Positions 1 through 7,400 of a stretch of DNA of 64,000 nucleotides are shown piece after piece; the stretch's first letter is position 1, and every line of letters starts with the position of its first letter. Origin of the DNA: Flavobacteriaceae bacterium (lineage in GTDB: Bacteria > Bacteroidota > Bacteroidia > Flavobacteriales > Flavobacteriaceae); assembly GCA_016649715.1 (NCBI GenBank), contig JAENXC010000003.1, positions 62,001 to 126,000 on the forward strand. Direction: 5' to 3'. A model generated the notes under the pieces. The model worked only from the letters and a program-made list of their open reading frames with translations. It did not search any database and had not been told where the DNA came from. A program made the position numbers and the translations under genes.

Positions 1-796
1 TGTTCGGGGCCCAACCGTGTTCATCATCGCCTATCAAATTTCGTTCTGGGTCTGCTGAAAGTGTTGTTTTACCCGTTCCTGAAAGCCCAAAGAAAATCGC
101 TGTTTCTCCATTATCGCCAACGTTTGCGGAGCAGTGCATTGGCAGGGTGTTTTTGTCTACTGGCATTATAAAATTAAGCGCAGAGAAAATCCCTTTTTTA
201 ATTTCGCCCGTGTAGCCTGTACCGCCAATCAGCGCAATTCTTTTTGTGAAGTTAAGAATTGCGAAATTGTGCTGGCGCGTTCCGTCAACTTCTGGATTCG
301 CCCTAAACTCAGGCACGCTTATAAGGAGCCAATCGGGTTCGAAATTTTTCAATTCACTCTCTGTGGGCCTCAAAAACATATTGAGGGCAAACAAATTGGA
401 CCACGGGTTTTCGGTAATAACACGAATATTCAATTTATAAGTTTCATCGGCGCAGGCATAGCTGTCGCGCACATAAATTTCCTTTTCGGAAAGATACCCC
501 GCAACTTTGTTGTAAAGTGCATCAAACATGTCTGGCGGAAAGGGAATATTTATATTTCCCCACCACACCGTATCGCGCGTAATATCGTCCTTTACTATAA
601 ACCTATCTTTGGGCGATCTGCCTGTAAATTCTCCCGTATCAACAGCGAGGGCGCCACTTGCGGCTTCCTTACCCTGTCCTTTCTGAAGTGTTTCGTCGTG
701 AAGTTCTTTAGAAGAAAGTTGATATTTAACTTTTGCATTTTTGATTCCGTATTTTTCAACAGAAATCGTTTTCGTAGCTTGGTTTTTATCGACCAT
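1..796 (-). CDS. pckA: ATP-dependent phosphoenolpyruvate carboxykinase, N-terminal part (cut by window edge)
   Basis: The enzyme converts oxaloacetate and ATP to phosphoenolpyruvate, CO2 and ADP, the first committed step of gluconeogenesis in the cytosol. I translated the minus strand from ATG at 794-796. About 265 residues are visible before the window ends. They include the ATP-type signatures FTGRSPKDRF near residue 57, MHCSANVG near residue 217, and the kinase-1a P-loop GLSGTGKTTLS followed by the metal-binding IGDDEHGW. The family is usually about 530-540 residues, so roughly half is present. The reading frame is clean, so the missing C-terminus is due to the window boundary and not to truncation. 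A TACTTTTG box lies about 24 bases upstream of the start. Identification is firm. Confidence 0.96.
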   Translation of the reverse strand, partial: MVDKNQATKTISVEKYGIKNAKVKYQLSSKELHDETLQKGQGKEAASGALAVDTGEFTGRSPKDRFIVKDDITRDTVWWGNINIPFPPDMFDALYNKVAGYLSEKEIYVRDSYACADETYKLNIRVITENPWSNLFALNMFLRPTESELKNFEPDWLLISVPEFRANPEVDGTRQHNFAILNFTKRIALIGGTGYTGEIKKGIFSALNFIMPVDKNTLPMHCSANVGDNGETAIFFGLSGTGKTTLSADPERNLIGDDEHGWAPN

Positions 797-819
797 ACCT
801 TTTTAAATTTTGTAGAGTA

Positions 820-827
820 CAAAAGTA
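820..827 (-). promoter_or_regulatory. candidate -7 promoter box of pckA
   Basis: Read on the minus strand this is TACTTTTG, matching the Bacteroidota sigma-A -7 consensus TAnnTTTG, 24 bases before the pckA start. I could not find a convincing TTTG at the -33 position, so support comes from the -7 box and its placement only. Confidence 0.4.
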
Positions 828-865
828 GCAAATCTTAGAGAGATTGAAGAAAATATAAAAAACAT

Positions 866-1264
866 TTATCGCTTCTTTAACGAAAGCATTTTATATGCAA
901 ACCAAAACCAACCAATAATAAACAACAAACCGCCTATAGGAGTTATAAAACCAATCTTGGCGGAATTAAATGGCAAAATTTCGTTGAGCGAAAGCAGATA
1001 AATGGATCCCGAGAAAAAAAGTATTCCTATAATGAAAAGCCAAAAGACGGTTTTTTTAATTTTTATTGGAATGGAAGGTGCCAGTCCCAACACCAAAATA
1101 GCGAGGCAATGGTACATTTGGTAGCGAACGCCAGTTTCAAAAGTATTCAAAGCCGAAGCATCCACTATTTGCTTTAATCCGTGTGCCCCGAAGGCGCCGA
1201 TGGCTATTGTAATTGCCGCCAAAAAAGAAGCGGTTGCCACCATATTTTTATCAAAAACAGTCAT
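866..1264 (-). CDS. DUF423 family small membrane protein
   Basis: This 132-residue integral membrane protein has four hydrophobic segments (roughly residues 8-30, 44-64, 70-90 and 100-125). It carries the family hallmark AIGAFGAHGLK near the N-terminus and a conserved FETGVRYQMYHCLAIL stretch. DUF423/YgdD proteins are inner-membrane proteins of unknown function. The start ATG at 1262-1264 gives the normal family length. It is divergently arranged with the saccharopine dehydrogenase-like gene, and a TAACTTTG box (1312-1319, minus strand) lies between them. The family assignment is confident but the function is unknown. Confidence 0.85.
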   Translation of the reverse strand: MTVFDKNMVATASFLAAITIAIGAFGAHGLKQIVDASALNTFETGVRYQMYHCLAILVLGLAPSIPIKIKKTVFWLFIIGILFFSGSIYLLSLNEILPFNSAKIGFITPIGGLLFIIGWFWFAYKMLSLKKR

Positions 1265-1335
1265 TTTTAAAATTTGGAATTAGTAATTTCGTCCTTTACA
1301 AAATCTATCTCCAAAGTTAACAAAAAACTCCCGGA

Positions 1336-2703
1336 ATGAGAAACATATTAATTATAGGGGCAGGAAGATCTGCCACAAGTTTAATCCGCTATTTACTGGA
1401 TAAAAGCGAAAAAGAAAACCTGTTTATAACCATTGGGGATATTTCCATTCAGTCTGCGCAAAAATTTACTACGGGTAACCCGAATGCCCGCGGTATTATG
1501 CTCGACGTCTTTAACGATGTGCAACGAAAAGAGGCTGTTAAAAACAGCGATTTGGTGATTTCTATGCTACCAGCGCGTTATCATATTGAAGTAGCACGAG
1601 ACTGTATCGAATTTGGAAAACACATGGTTACGGCATCATACATCAGCAAAGAAATGCAAGCGCTGAACCACAAAGCCGAATCTAAGGGATTGATTTTTAT
1701 GAATGAAATAGGCCTCGATCCGGGAGTGGACCACATGAGCGCGATGCAAATTATAGACAGAATTCGCGCCAAAGGTGGAAAAATGCTTCTTTTTGAATCT
1801 TTCTGCGGAGGTTTGATTGCCCCAGAAAGCGATAATAATCTTTGGAATTATAAATTTACATGGAATCCAAGAAACGTAGTTTTGGCAGGACAAGGTGGCG
1901 CTGCGGAATTTATTCAGGAAGGAAAATTCAAGTACATTCCGTACCACCGTCTTTTCCGAAGAACAGAATTCATCAATATTGAAGGTTATGGGAAATTTGA
2001 AGTATTAGCCAATAGAAACTCCCTACAATACCAATCTGTTTACGGACTTGAGAATATCCTTACACTATATCGTGGAACCATAAGAAGAGTTGGTTTTAGC
2101 AAAGCTTGGAATATGTTTGTTCAACTTGGAATGACCGATGACACCTACACAATCCCAGATTCTGAAAACTTGACCTATCGTGAATTTGTAAACTTGTTTT
2201 TGGCCTATTCCCCAACAGATACCGTCGAGCTGAAACTTCGTTATGCCCTGGGAATCGATCAAGACGATTTGATGTGGGAAAAGCTTGAGGAATTGGATGT
2301 TTTTAATAAGAAAAAAACCATTGGCATCAAGAATGCAACTCCGGCTATGGCACTTCAAAAAATACTGGAAGACAAATGGACACTCGCCCCACAGGATAAA
2401 GATATGATAGTGATGTACCATAAATTTGGGTACGAAATTGACGGGAAACAGTATCAAATTGACAGTCATATGACCCTAATTGGTGAAGATCAAACCCACA
2501 CCGCAATGGCAAAAACCGTTGGACTTCCCGTGGCCATTGCCGCTTTGAAAATTTTAAACGAAGAAATAACCACGCCCGGAGTCCAACTTCCAATCGCCAA
2601 AGAAGTTTACGAACCCATCTTAAAGGAACTGAAAGAAAACGGAATTATTTTTCACGAAGAGGAAGTGAAATATTTGGGATATAATCCGGATAATGTGCAT
2701 TAA
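1336..2703 (+). CDS. saccharopine dehydrogenase family oxidoreductase
   Basis: This 455-residue protein has an N-terminal Rossmann fold (IIGAGRSA at residues 6-13) and the saccharopine reductase-type motif GLDPGVDHMSA at 126-136. The C-terminal half resembles the catalytic domain of saccharopine reductases. Known relatives reduce or oxidise the imine bond between lysine and an oxo acid, or act in carboxynorspermidine-type polyamine synthesis. The substrate here cannot be read from the sequence. Many Bacteroidota carry this gene without a full alpha-aminoadipate pathway, and no lysine-pathway neighbours are present. A strong hairpin terminator follows 40 bases after the stop. Confidence 0.85.
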   Translation: MRNILIIGAGRSATSLIRYLLDKSEKENLFITIGDISIQSAQKFTTGNPNARGIMLDVFNDVQRKEAVKNSDLVISMLPARYHIEVARDCIEFGKHMVTASYISKEMQALNHKAESKGLIFMNEIGLDPGVDHMSAMQIIDRIRAKGGKMLLFESFCGGLIAPESDNNLWNYKFTWNPRNVVLAGQGGAAEFIQEGKFKYIPYHRLFRRTEFINIEGYGKFEVLANRNSLQYQSVYGLENILTLYRGTIRRVGFSKAWNMFVQLGMTDDTYTIPDSENLTYREFVNLFLAYSPTDTVELKLRYALGIDQDDLMWEKLEELDVFNKKKTIGIKNATPAMALQKILEDKWTLAPQDKDMIVMYHKFGYEIDGKQYQIDSHMTLIGEDQTHTAMAKTVGLPVAIAALKILNEEITTPGVQLPIAKEVYEPILKELKENGIIFHEEEVKYLGYNPDNVH

Positions 2704-2708
2704 ATAAA

Positions 2709-2731
2709 GTGTTCAGTGTTCAGTGTTCAGT
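2709..2731. repeat. tandem GTTCAGT word repeat
   Basis: The word GTGTTCA is repeated three times just after the stop codon at 2703. It belongs to the degenerate word-repeat class also seen at 22505-22575 and in several other intergenic gaps. No function is evident. Confidence 0.6.
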
Positions 2732-2741
2732 GAAAATTGAC

Positions 2742-2787
2742 AATAAAAACAAAACCCGCAAAAAAAATTGCGGGTTTTGTTTTTATT
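2742..2787. terminator. bidirectional intrinsic terminator
   Basis: A near-perfect 20-bp inverted repeat has a GC core (AACCCGCAA/TTGCGGGTT) framed by A- and T-tracts, so it can act on both strands. It sits between the convergent genes ending at 2703 (+) and 2814 (-). Confidence 0.85.
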
Positions 2788-2813
2788 CGAAAAATCGTAA
2801 ATCAGCAATCCTT

Positions 2814-3509
2814 CTATCTTCTTCCCATGAAAATGGAGATGAAATACAGCAAGGTGGCCAATGACCCAATTGCTGCAACTACATAGGTTCTGGCTGCCCA
2901 CTTTAGGGCGTCTTTTGCGCCGTCGTGTTCCTGTGGAGTAACCATTTTGCTGCTTTCCAGCCAAGCCAACGCTCTGTTGCTAGCGTCGTATTCAACCGGT
3001 AACGTAATAAAAGCAAAAACAGTTGTCGCTGCAAAAAGTAGAATTCCTATGAAAAATACAGTATTCCCCAAAACTCCCATGAAATTCATGGCAGTCATTA
3101 TTAAACCAGCCATAATCACAAAGTTGGACAACTTGCTGGCCACTCCCACAGCCGGAACGATAGCCGAACGCATTTTCAACCAACTGTAAGCTGTGGCGTG
3201 TTGCACGGCGTGACCACATTCGTGGGCTGCGACCGCGGCTGCGGCTGCGTTACGTTGCATATATACGCCTTCGCTTAAGTTTACTGTTTTGTTTGCTGGG
3301 TTGTAATGATCCGTCAACTGACCTGCAACTGAAATTACTTTCACATCGGCAATTCCATTGTCGGAGAGCATTTTTTCGGCAATTTCCTTCCCGCTCATTC
3401 CATTTTGAAGATGGACTTGGCTGTATTCTTTAAATTTGCTTTTCAGTTTGTTGCTTACTAACCAACTTACCAAAAAAATGAGACCTGCAATTATATAGTA
3501 TCCAAACAT
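2814..3509 (-). CDS. YugP-like zinc metallopeptidase, membrane-anchored
   Basis: This 231-residue protein starts with a membrane segment (residues 2-19) and carries the zinc-binding HECGH motif at 96-100 within AAHECGHAVQHA. Hydrophobic segments follow at about 125-145, 150-172 and 208-228. This layout matches the neutral zinc metallopeptidase_2 (YugP) family of about 225-230 residues, whose members are predicted membrane proteases of unknown substrate. The catalytic Glu and both His residues are present, so it should be active. It is a single gene, and its 3' end shares the bidirectional terminator with the convergent upstream gene. Confidence 0.88.
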   Translation of the reverse strand: MFGYYIIAGLIFLVSWLVSNKLKSKFKEYSQVHLQNGMSGKEIAEKMLSDNGIADVKVISVAGQLTDHYNPANKTVNLSEGVYMQRNAAAAAVAAHECGHAVQHATAYSWLKMRSAIVPAVGVASKLSNFVIMAGLIMTAMNFMGVLGNTVFFIGILLFAATTVFAFITLPVEYDASNRALAWLESSKMVTPQEHDGAKDALKWAARTYVVAAIGSLATLLYFISIFMGRR

Positions 3510-3540
3510 AGTTTTTATTGTTTATAGTTTGTTATTTTTC

Positions 3541-3604
3541 TCCGTGTCCTCCGTGCCTCTGTGGTGGATTAAGTTTACCACAGAGGCACGGAGAACACAG
3601 AGGT
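3541..3604. repeat. CTCTGTG/CACAGAG palindromic repeat
   Basis: A 17-bp perfect inverted repeat (CTCCGTGCCTCTGTGGT and its complement) is separated by about 12 bases, with extra CACAGAGG flanking sequence. It lies between the metallopeptidase start and the leuS stop. Related elements occur at 24626-24705 and 40611-40708. Confidence 0.8.
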
Positions 3605-3640
3605 TTTTCAATTACAATACAGCAAATAGTGTGCAAATTT

Positions 3641-6600
3641 TTAGCCTACAATATTCACGATTTTTCCGGGTACGATAATTACCTTTTTCGGCGTTCTCCC
3701 CTCTAAATACTGGGCTGTTTTCTCGTGTGCCATTACGGCAGATTCTATTTCTTCTTTGCTTAAATCCAATGGTAATTCCATCGTGAAACGCATTTTTCCG
3801 TTGAAGGAAATTGGATATTCCTTGCTGCTTTCCACCAAAAATTTCTGTTCAAATTTTGGGAAAGGTGCTGTGGAAATACTTTCCGAATGCCCCAATTTCT
3901 GCCAAAGTTCTTCCGAAATGTGCGGCGCATATGGCGAAATGAGAATTGCCAACGGCTCCAACACTTCCCGCGAATTACAGTTTTGTGCCGAAAGCTCGTT
4001 CACCGCAATCATAAAAGACGAAACCGAAGTATTGAAACTGAAATTCTCAATGTCTTCCTGCGTTTTTTTGATGGTTTTGTGTAATGTCTTCAGTCCCCCC
4101 TGCCCCCCAGAGGGGGGATTTTCGTCAACAAAAAAAGTTTCATCTGGACCGGAATGATACAATTTCCAAAGTTTTTTTAGGAAACCGTGCACGCCAGTAA
4201 TTCCAGCAGTGTTCCACGGTTTTGCCTGCTCCAGCGGCCCGAGAAACATTTCGTACATTCTTAAAGTATCGGCGCCGTATTGCTCACAAATATCATCTGG
4301 GTTTACCACGTTGTATTTGCTTTTGGACATTTTTTCTACTTCGCGGGAAACAAAAAATTTATTACCATTTTCATAATAATAAAGAGCCAATTTATTTGCA
4401 TTTCGCCACTCCAAAAATTTGTCAATATTTAACTTATCGACACCGTCAATCATATTAACATCAACAGGAATGGAAATATATTTAAATAACAAATGACCCT
4501 TTAAAACACTAATAATTTCAGATTTTGCTTCACCTTTTAATCTATTAGCAATTGGATTATTCTCTCCAAAAATATTAGTGAAACTTTCAGGAATATCATT
4601 AAGAATTTGGTCTATAATATTTTTCTCGATATTTTCATCTTTAAACCAATCTGTTGTTTCAGGCAGTAAATTTTTCGAATAGAAGCTCAACTTTACTTTT
4701 ATAGGATGAATTTTCGTTACATTATTTTCATTATAGGGAAGTCCCACAAGCAAGGTTTTAATTTTCGCACTCTCCCCCAAAATCATCCCCTGATTTATCA
4801 GCTTTTTAAAAGGTTCTTCCACATTTACAAAACCGCGGTCGTGCATAAATTTTACCCAAAAACGGCTGTACAATAAATGGCCGGTTGCGTGCTCGCTGCC
4901 GCCAATGTATAAATCCACGTTTTTCCAATAGTTCAACGCTTCTTTTGAGGCGAAAACTTCATCGCGCTTTTCATCTTCCATATATCGGAAAAAGTACCAA
5001 CTACTTCCCGCCCAACCCGGCATAGTATTCAATTCCAAAGGAAAAATATCCTCCCCCGACCCCTCCAAAGGAGGGGAGACGACCTCCTTATTTTTTTCGT
5101 TCCAATACCATTTTTCAGCGCGGCCCAAAGGCGGTTCGCCTTCTTCCGTTGGCAAATATTTTTCAACATCCGGAAGGCGCAATGGCAAACATTCGGTCGG
5201 GATAATTTGCGGCATTCCGTCTTTGTAATAAATCGGGAACGGCTCGCCCCAATACCGCTGCCGACTAAATACGGCATCGCGCAATCGGTAATTTATTTTC
5301 CCTTCGCCAACGCCTTTTTCCTCCAAAGCGGTAATTATTTTTTCGGTGGCTTCGGAATAGTTTAAATCATTTAAAAAGTCGCTGTTGGTAATAATTGTAT
5401 TTTCTTTATCGGAATAAGCTTCCTCAGAAATATCTGCATCCTTAAATATATTCGGGATGGGAAGATTGAAATGTTTTGCAAAATCATAATCGCGCTGGTC
5501 GCCACAGGGAACGCTCATTACAGCACCGGTTCCGTAGCCAGCCAAAACGTAATCGCCAATCCAAATTGGAATTTGTTTTCCGCTGAAAGGATGCTCGGCA
5601 TACGCGCCCGTGAAAACTCCGGTAATGGTTTTCACATCGGCCATTCGTTCGCGCTCGCTTCTTTTTGCGGTTGCTTCAATATAATTTTCAACGGCTTCTT
5701 TTTGCTCAGCAGTTGTGATTTTTGAAACCAAATCGTGCTCCGGCGCCAAAACCATAAAACTTACACCAAAAATAGTGTCGGGCCGAGTTGTAAATACAGG
5801 AATCGTCCCCCTTGCCCCCAAAGGGGGAATATCACTCTGCTCTATACTTTTTGAAATTGTATCTAAGACATTATCCAAGTTTCCAATCACTTCTTCATTG
5901 GTAAATCGAATAACCTTATATCCAAGTTCATTTAAAATTGAAGTTCTTTTTTCATCTTCTTCCTTTTGATTTCCGTGAATTTTTCCGTCAACTTCAATTA
6001 CAAATTTATTTGAGAGACAAACAAAATCAGCTATAAAATCATCTATTAAATGTTGCCTTCTAAATTTGCAACCTAATTTTTTGGACTTCAAATATTCCCA
6101 AAGTATGGCTTCTGCATCAGTTGAATTATTCCTCATATCCTTTGCTCTTTCCAACAATACACGTGAATTATTGCCTCCGGTCATATATCCCGGCCGAGTT
6201 CCTTCCCCTTTGGGGAAGGTTAGGATGGGGAAATTTACCGTTGCTCCCTTACTTCTTCCAATCCAGTTAGTCTGCGAATCCTTCAACGATTGCGGCCAAT
6301 CCAATTCGTTCAAGCCGTCCAATAAACGTTGGGCGTAAGCCGTGATTCGCATACTCCACTGTTTCATCTTTTTGCGGATTACGGGATAACCGCCGCGTTC
6401 GGAAACGCCGTTTATTATTTCGTCATTTGCCAAAACGGTACCCAATTGCGGGCACCAGTTTACTTCTGTTTCGGCCAAATATGTCAGTCTATATTTTAAA
6501 AGGATTTCCTGCTTTTTAATTTCTGAAAAATCAAGCCATTCAAAAGCCGTGAAATGTGTAATTCCTTCATCGCACACTGCGTTTAGGTGGATATTTCCTT

Positions 6601-7159
6601 CCGAAGAAAAAATTCCGCGAAGCTCTTCAATTGAACGGGCTTTGTTCAAATTTGCATCATACCAACTTTCAAAAAGCTGGATGAAAATCCACTGTGTCCA
6701 TTTATAATATTCGGGGTTTGAAGTGCGCACTTCGCGACTCCAATCGAATGAAAAACCTATTCTATCCAATTGTTTGCGATAACCCTCAATTTCATTTCCA
6801 TTCTTATCAACACCACCTTCAATATTCACTTTCGTGGTTTCAGCCGGATGTTGCCCCGTTTGGATTGCATATTGTTCAGCAGGCAAACCAAAAGAATCGT
6901 AGCCCATTGGATGCAAAACATTAAAACCTTGGTGTCGTTTGTAGCGCGCGTAAATATCACTGGCAATGTAGCCGAGCGGATGCCCAACGTGCAAGCCCGC
7001 ACCGGACGGATAGGGAAACATATCCAAAACGTAATATTTTGGTTTTTCACTCTTTCCTTTAACTTCGCTCAGGACAGGGTTTTCGGCCTTAAAAGTTTGG
7101 TTTTCGGCCCAATATTTCTGCCATTTGGCTTCAATATCGTTAAAATGATATTTGCTCAT
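3641..7159 (-). CDS. leuS: leucyl-tRNA synthetase with multiple in-frame insertions, including a DUF559 nuclease domain
   Basis: The enzyme charges tRNA-Leu with leucine in the cytosol and edits misacylated tRNA. The class I signature HVGH is at residues 57-60, the editing-domain TTRPDT at 457-462, the RDYDFA editing motif near 556-561, and KMSKS at 943-947. At 1172 residues it is about 220 longer than the 930-950 I expect for this lineage. The excess is a CCTGAGCG-type repeat (residues 27-36), a DUF559 domain with flanking palindromes (311-453), palindrome-encoded PPLEGSG (697-702) and PPSGGQGG (1015-1022), and a divergent insert before KMSKS (about 797-897). The frame is open throughout, and all catalytic motifs remain. 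It is an essential single-copy gene in most bacteria, so I infer the protein folds and works despite the insertions. It is divergent from ftsX. Confidence 0.95.
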   Translation of the reverse strand: MSKYHFNDIEAKWQKYWAENQTFKAENPVLSEVKGKSEKPKYYVLDMFPYPSGAGLHVGHPLGYIASDIYARYKRHQGFNVLHPMGYDSFGLPAEQYAIQTGQHPAETTKVNIEGGVDKNGNEIEGYRKQLDRIGFSFDWSREVRTSNPEYYKWTQWIFIQLFESWYDANLNKARSIEELRGIFSSEGNIHLNAVCDEGITHFTAFEWLDFSEIKKQEILLKYRLTYLAETEVNWCPQLGTVLANDEIINGVSERGGYPVIRKKMKQWSMRITAYAQRLLDGLNELDWPQSLKDSQTNWIGRSKGATVNFPILTFPKGEGTRPGYMTGGNNSRVLLERAKDMRNNSTDAEAILWEYLKSKKLGCKFRRQHLIDDFIADFVCLSNKFVIEVDGKIHGNQKEEDEKRTSILNELGYKVIRFTNEEVIGNLDNVLDTISKSIEQSDIPPLGARGTIPVFTTRPDTIFGVSFMVLAPEHDLVSKITTAEQKEAVENYIEATAKRSERERMADVKTITGVFTGAYAEHPFSGKQIPIWIGDYVLAGYGTGAVMSVPCGDQRDYDFAKHFNLPIPNIFKDADISEEAYSDKENTIITNSDFLNDLNYSEATEKIITALEEKGVGEGKINYRLRDAVFSRQRYWGEPFPIYYKDGMPQIIPTECLPLRLPDVEKYLPTEEGEPPLGRAEKWYWNEKNKEVVSPPLEGSGEDIFPLELNTMPGWAGSSWYFFRYMEDEKRDEVFASKEALNYWKNVDLYIGGSEHATGHLLYSRFWVKFMHDRGFVNVEEPFKKLINQGMILGESAKIKTLLVGLPYNENNVTKIHPIKVKLSFYSKNLLPETTDWFKDENIEKNIIDQILNDIPESFTNIFGENNPIANRLKGEAKSEIISVLKGHLLFKYISIPVDVNMIDGVDKLNIDKFLEWRNANKLALYYYENGNKFFVSREVEKMSKSKYNVVNPDDICEQYGADTLRMYEMFLGPLEQAKPWNTAGITGVHGFLKKLWKLYHSGPDETFFVDENPPSGGQGGLKTLHKTIKKTQEDIENFSFNTSVSSFMIAVNELSAQNCNSREVLEPLAILISPYAPHISEELWQKLGHSESISTAPFPKFEQKFLVESSKEYPISFNGKMRFTMELPLDLSKEEIESAVMAHEKTAQYLEGRTPKKVIIVPGKIVNIVG
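4091..4119. repeat. class A G/C palindrome inside leuS (copy 1)
   Basis: The stem CCCCCC-AGA-GGGGGG has a C-rich tail on one side. On the leuS strand it encodes ENPPSGGQGGLK (about residues 1013-1024), which looks like an unstructured linker in the tRNA-binding C-terminal part. The frame is kept. It is in the right-type orientation: on the leuS strand the tail follows the hairpin. Confidence 0.85.
4469..4771 (-). other. divergent insert in the LeuRS catalytic domain before KMSKS
   Basis: Residues about 797-897 of LeuRS (AKIKTLLVG onward to about SIPVD) replace what is normally a short stretch of roughly 25-30 residues between LINQGMI-G and the IHVDVN-type motif. The stretch is AT-rich, lysine- and asparagine-rich, has no palindrome and no recognised domain. 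It keeps the frame and is followed by normal LeuRS sequence (SREVEKMSKS). The comparison rests on my memory of the family, so the exact borders are approximate. Confidence 0.55.
5049..5080. repeat. class A G/C palindrome inside leuS (copy 2)
   Basis: The stem CCCCTCC-AAA-GGAGGGG has an adjoining C-rich tail (TCCTCCCCCGA). On the leuS strand it is in the right-type orientation and encodes VVSPPLEGSGED (about residues 693-704), inserted just before the conserved ELNTMPGWAGSSWY motif. The frame is kept. Confidence 0.85.
5801..6229 (-). mobile_element. DUF559 endonuclease cassette inserted in frame into the LeuRS editing domain
   Basis: LeuRS residues 311-453 interrupt the usual join between GRSKGATVNF and VFTTRPDT. 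The middle part (about 332-440) is a complete DUF559 domain, a Vsr-like PD-(D/E)XK nuclease fold. It has the N-terminal RNNSTDAEAILW helix with Glu350, CKFRRQH at 364-370, Asp378 in FIADF, the FVIEVDG core strand (Glu389, Asp391), and the C-terminal GYKVIRFT with Arg418. All expected acidic residues are present, so it could be catalytically active. It is bounded by inverted class A palindromes at 6201-6230 and 5804-5829. No intein splicing motifs are present, so the domain should remain in the mature protein. The mobile nature is inferred. Confidence 0.8.
5804..5829. repeat. class A palindrome, downstream border of the DUF559 cassette
   Basis: Stem CCCCC-AAA-GGGGG with the tail CGTCCCCCTTG. 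On the leuS strand it encodes DIPPLGARGT and lies in the opposite orientation to the copy at 6201-6230, with its tail pointing away from the nuclease. Confidence 0.85.
6201..6230. repeat. class A palindrome, upstream border of the DUF559 cassette
   Basis: Stem CCTTCCCC-TTT-GGGGAAGG followed by the tail TTAGGATGGGG. On the leuS strand it encodes PILTFPKGEGTRP. With the copy at 5804-5829 it forms an imperfect terminal inverted repeat around the nuclease domain. Confidence 0.85.
7057..7079. repeat. CCTGAGCG-type repeat inside the leuS N-terminus
   Basis: On the leuS strand this reads CCTGTCCTGAGCGAAGTTAA and onward and encodes NPVLSEVKGK at residues 27-36, between TFKAE and the conserved KPKYYVLDMFPYPSG. 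It is clearly related to the intergenic copy after ahcY (29015-29039, CCCTGAGCGCAGTCGAAGGG). Confidence 0.75.
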
Positions 7160-7400
7160 TATAATTATTTCAGGTAAAAAAAGAACTCCTACGCTGAAGC
7201 TTCGGAGATTGCGGACAAATTTACTGCTATTGTACGAAATGCCATTAACATTTTTAGAAAGTATGCTAAATTACAAATCGGGCATTCCGTCTTTCCTTTT
7301 AAAAAAAATAACGAATAAAGACGAAAGTCAAAACTTTAAACGTTGTTTAGTGCAAGATGCAAAATTACTTGTATTTTTACCACAAAATTCTCCAATTCCT

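Noticed and set aside
134-838. A 234-codon open frame on the plus strand
   Set aside because: It is antisense to the pckA coding region, whose minus-strand translation has clear PEPCK motifs.
5801-6229. DUF559 segment as an intein or a separate gene
   Set aside because: No Cys/Ser start or HN-Cys end splicing motifs, and no stop or start codons isolate it; it is read through with LeuRS.
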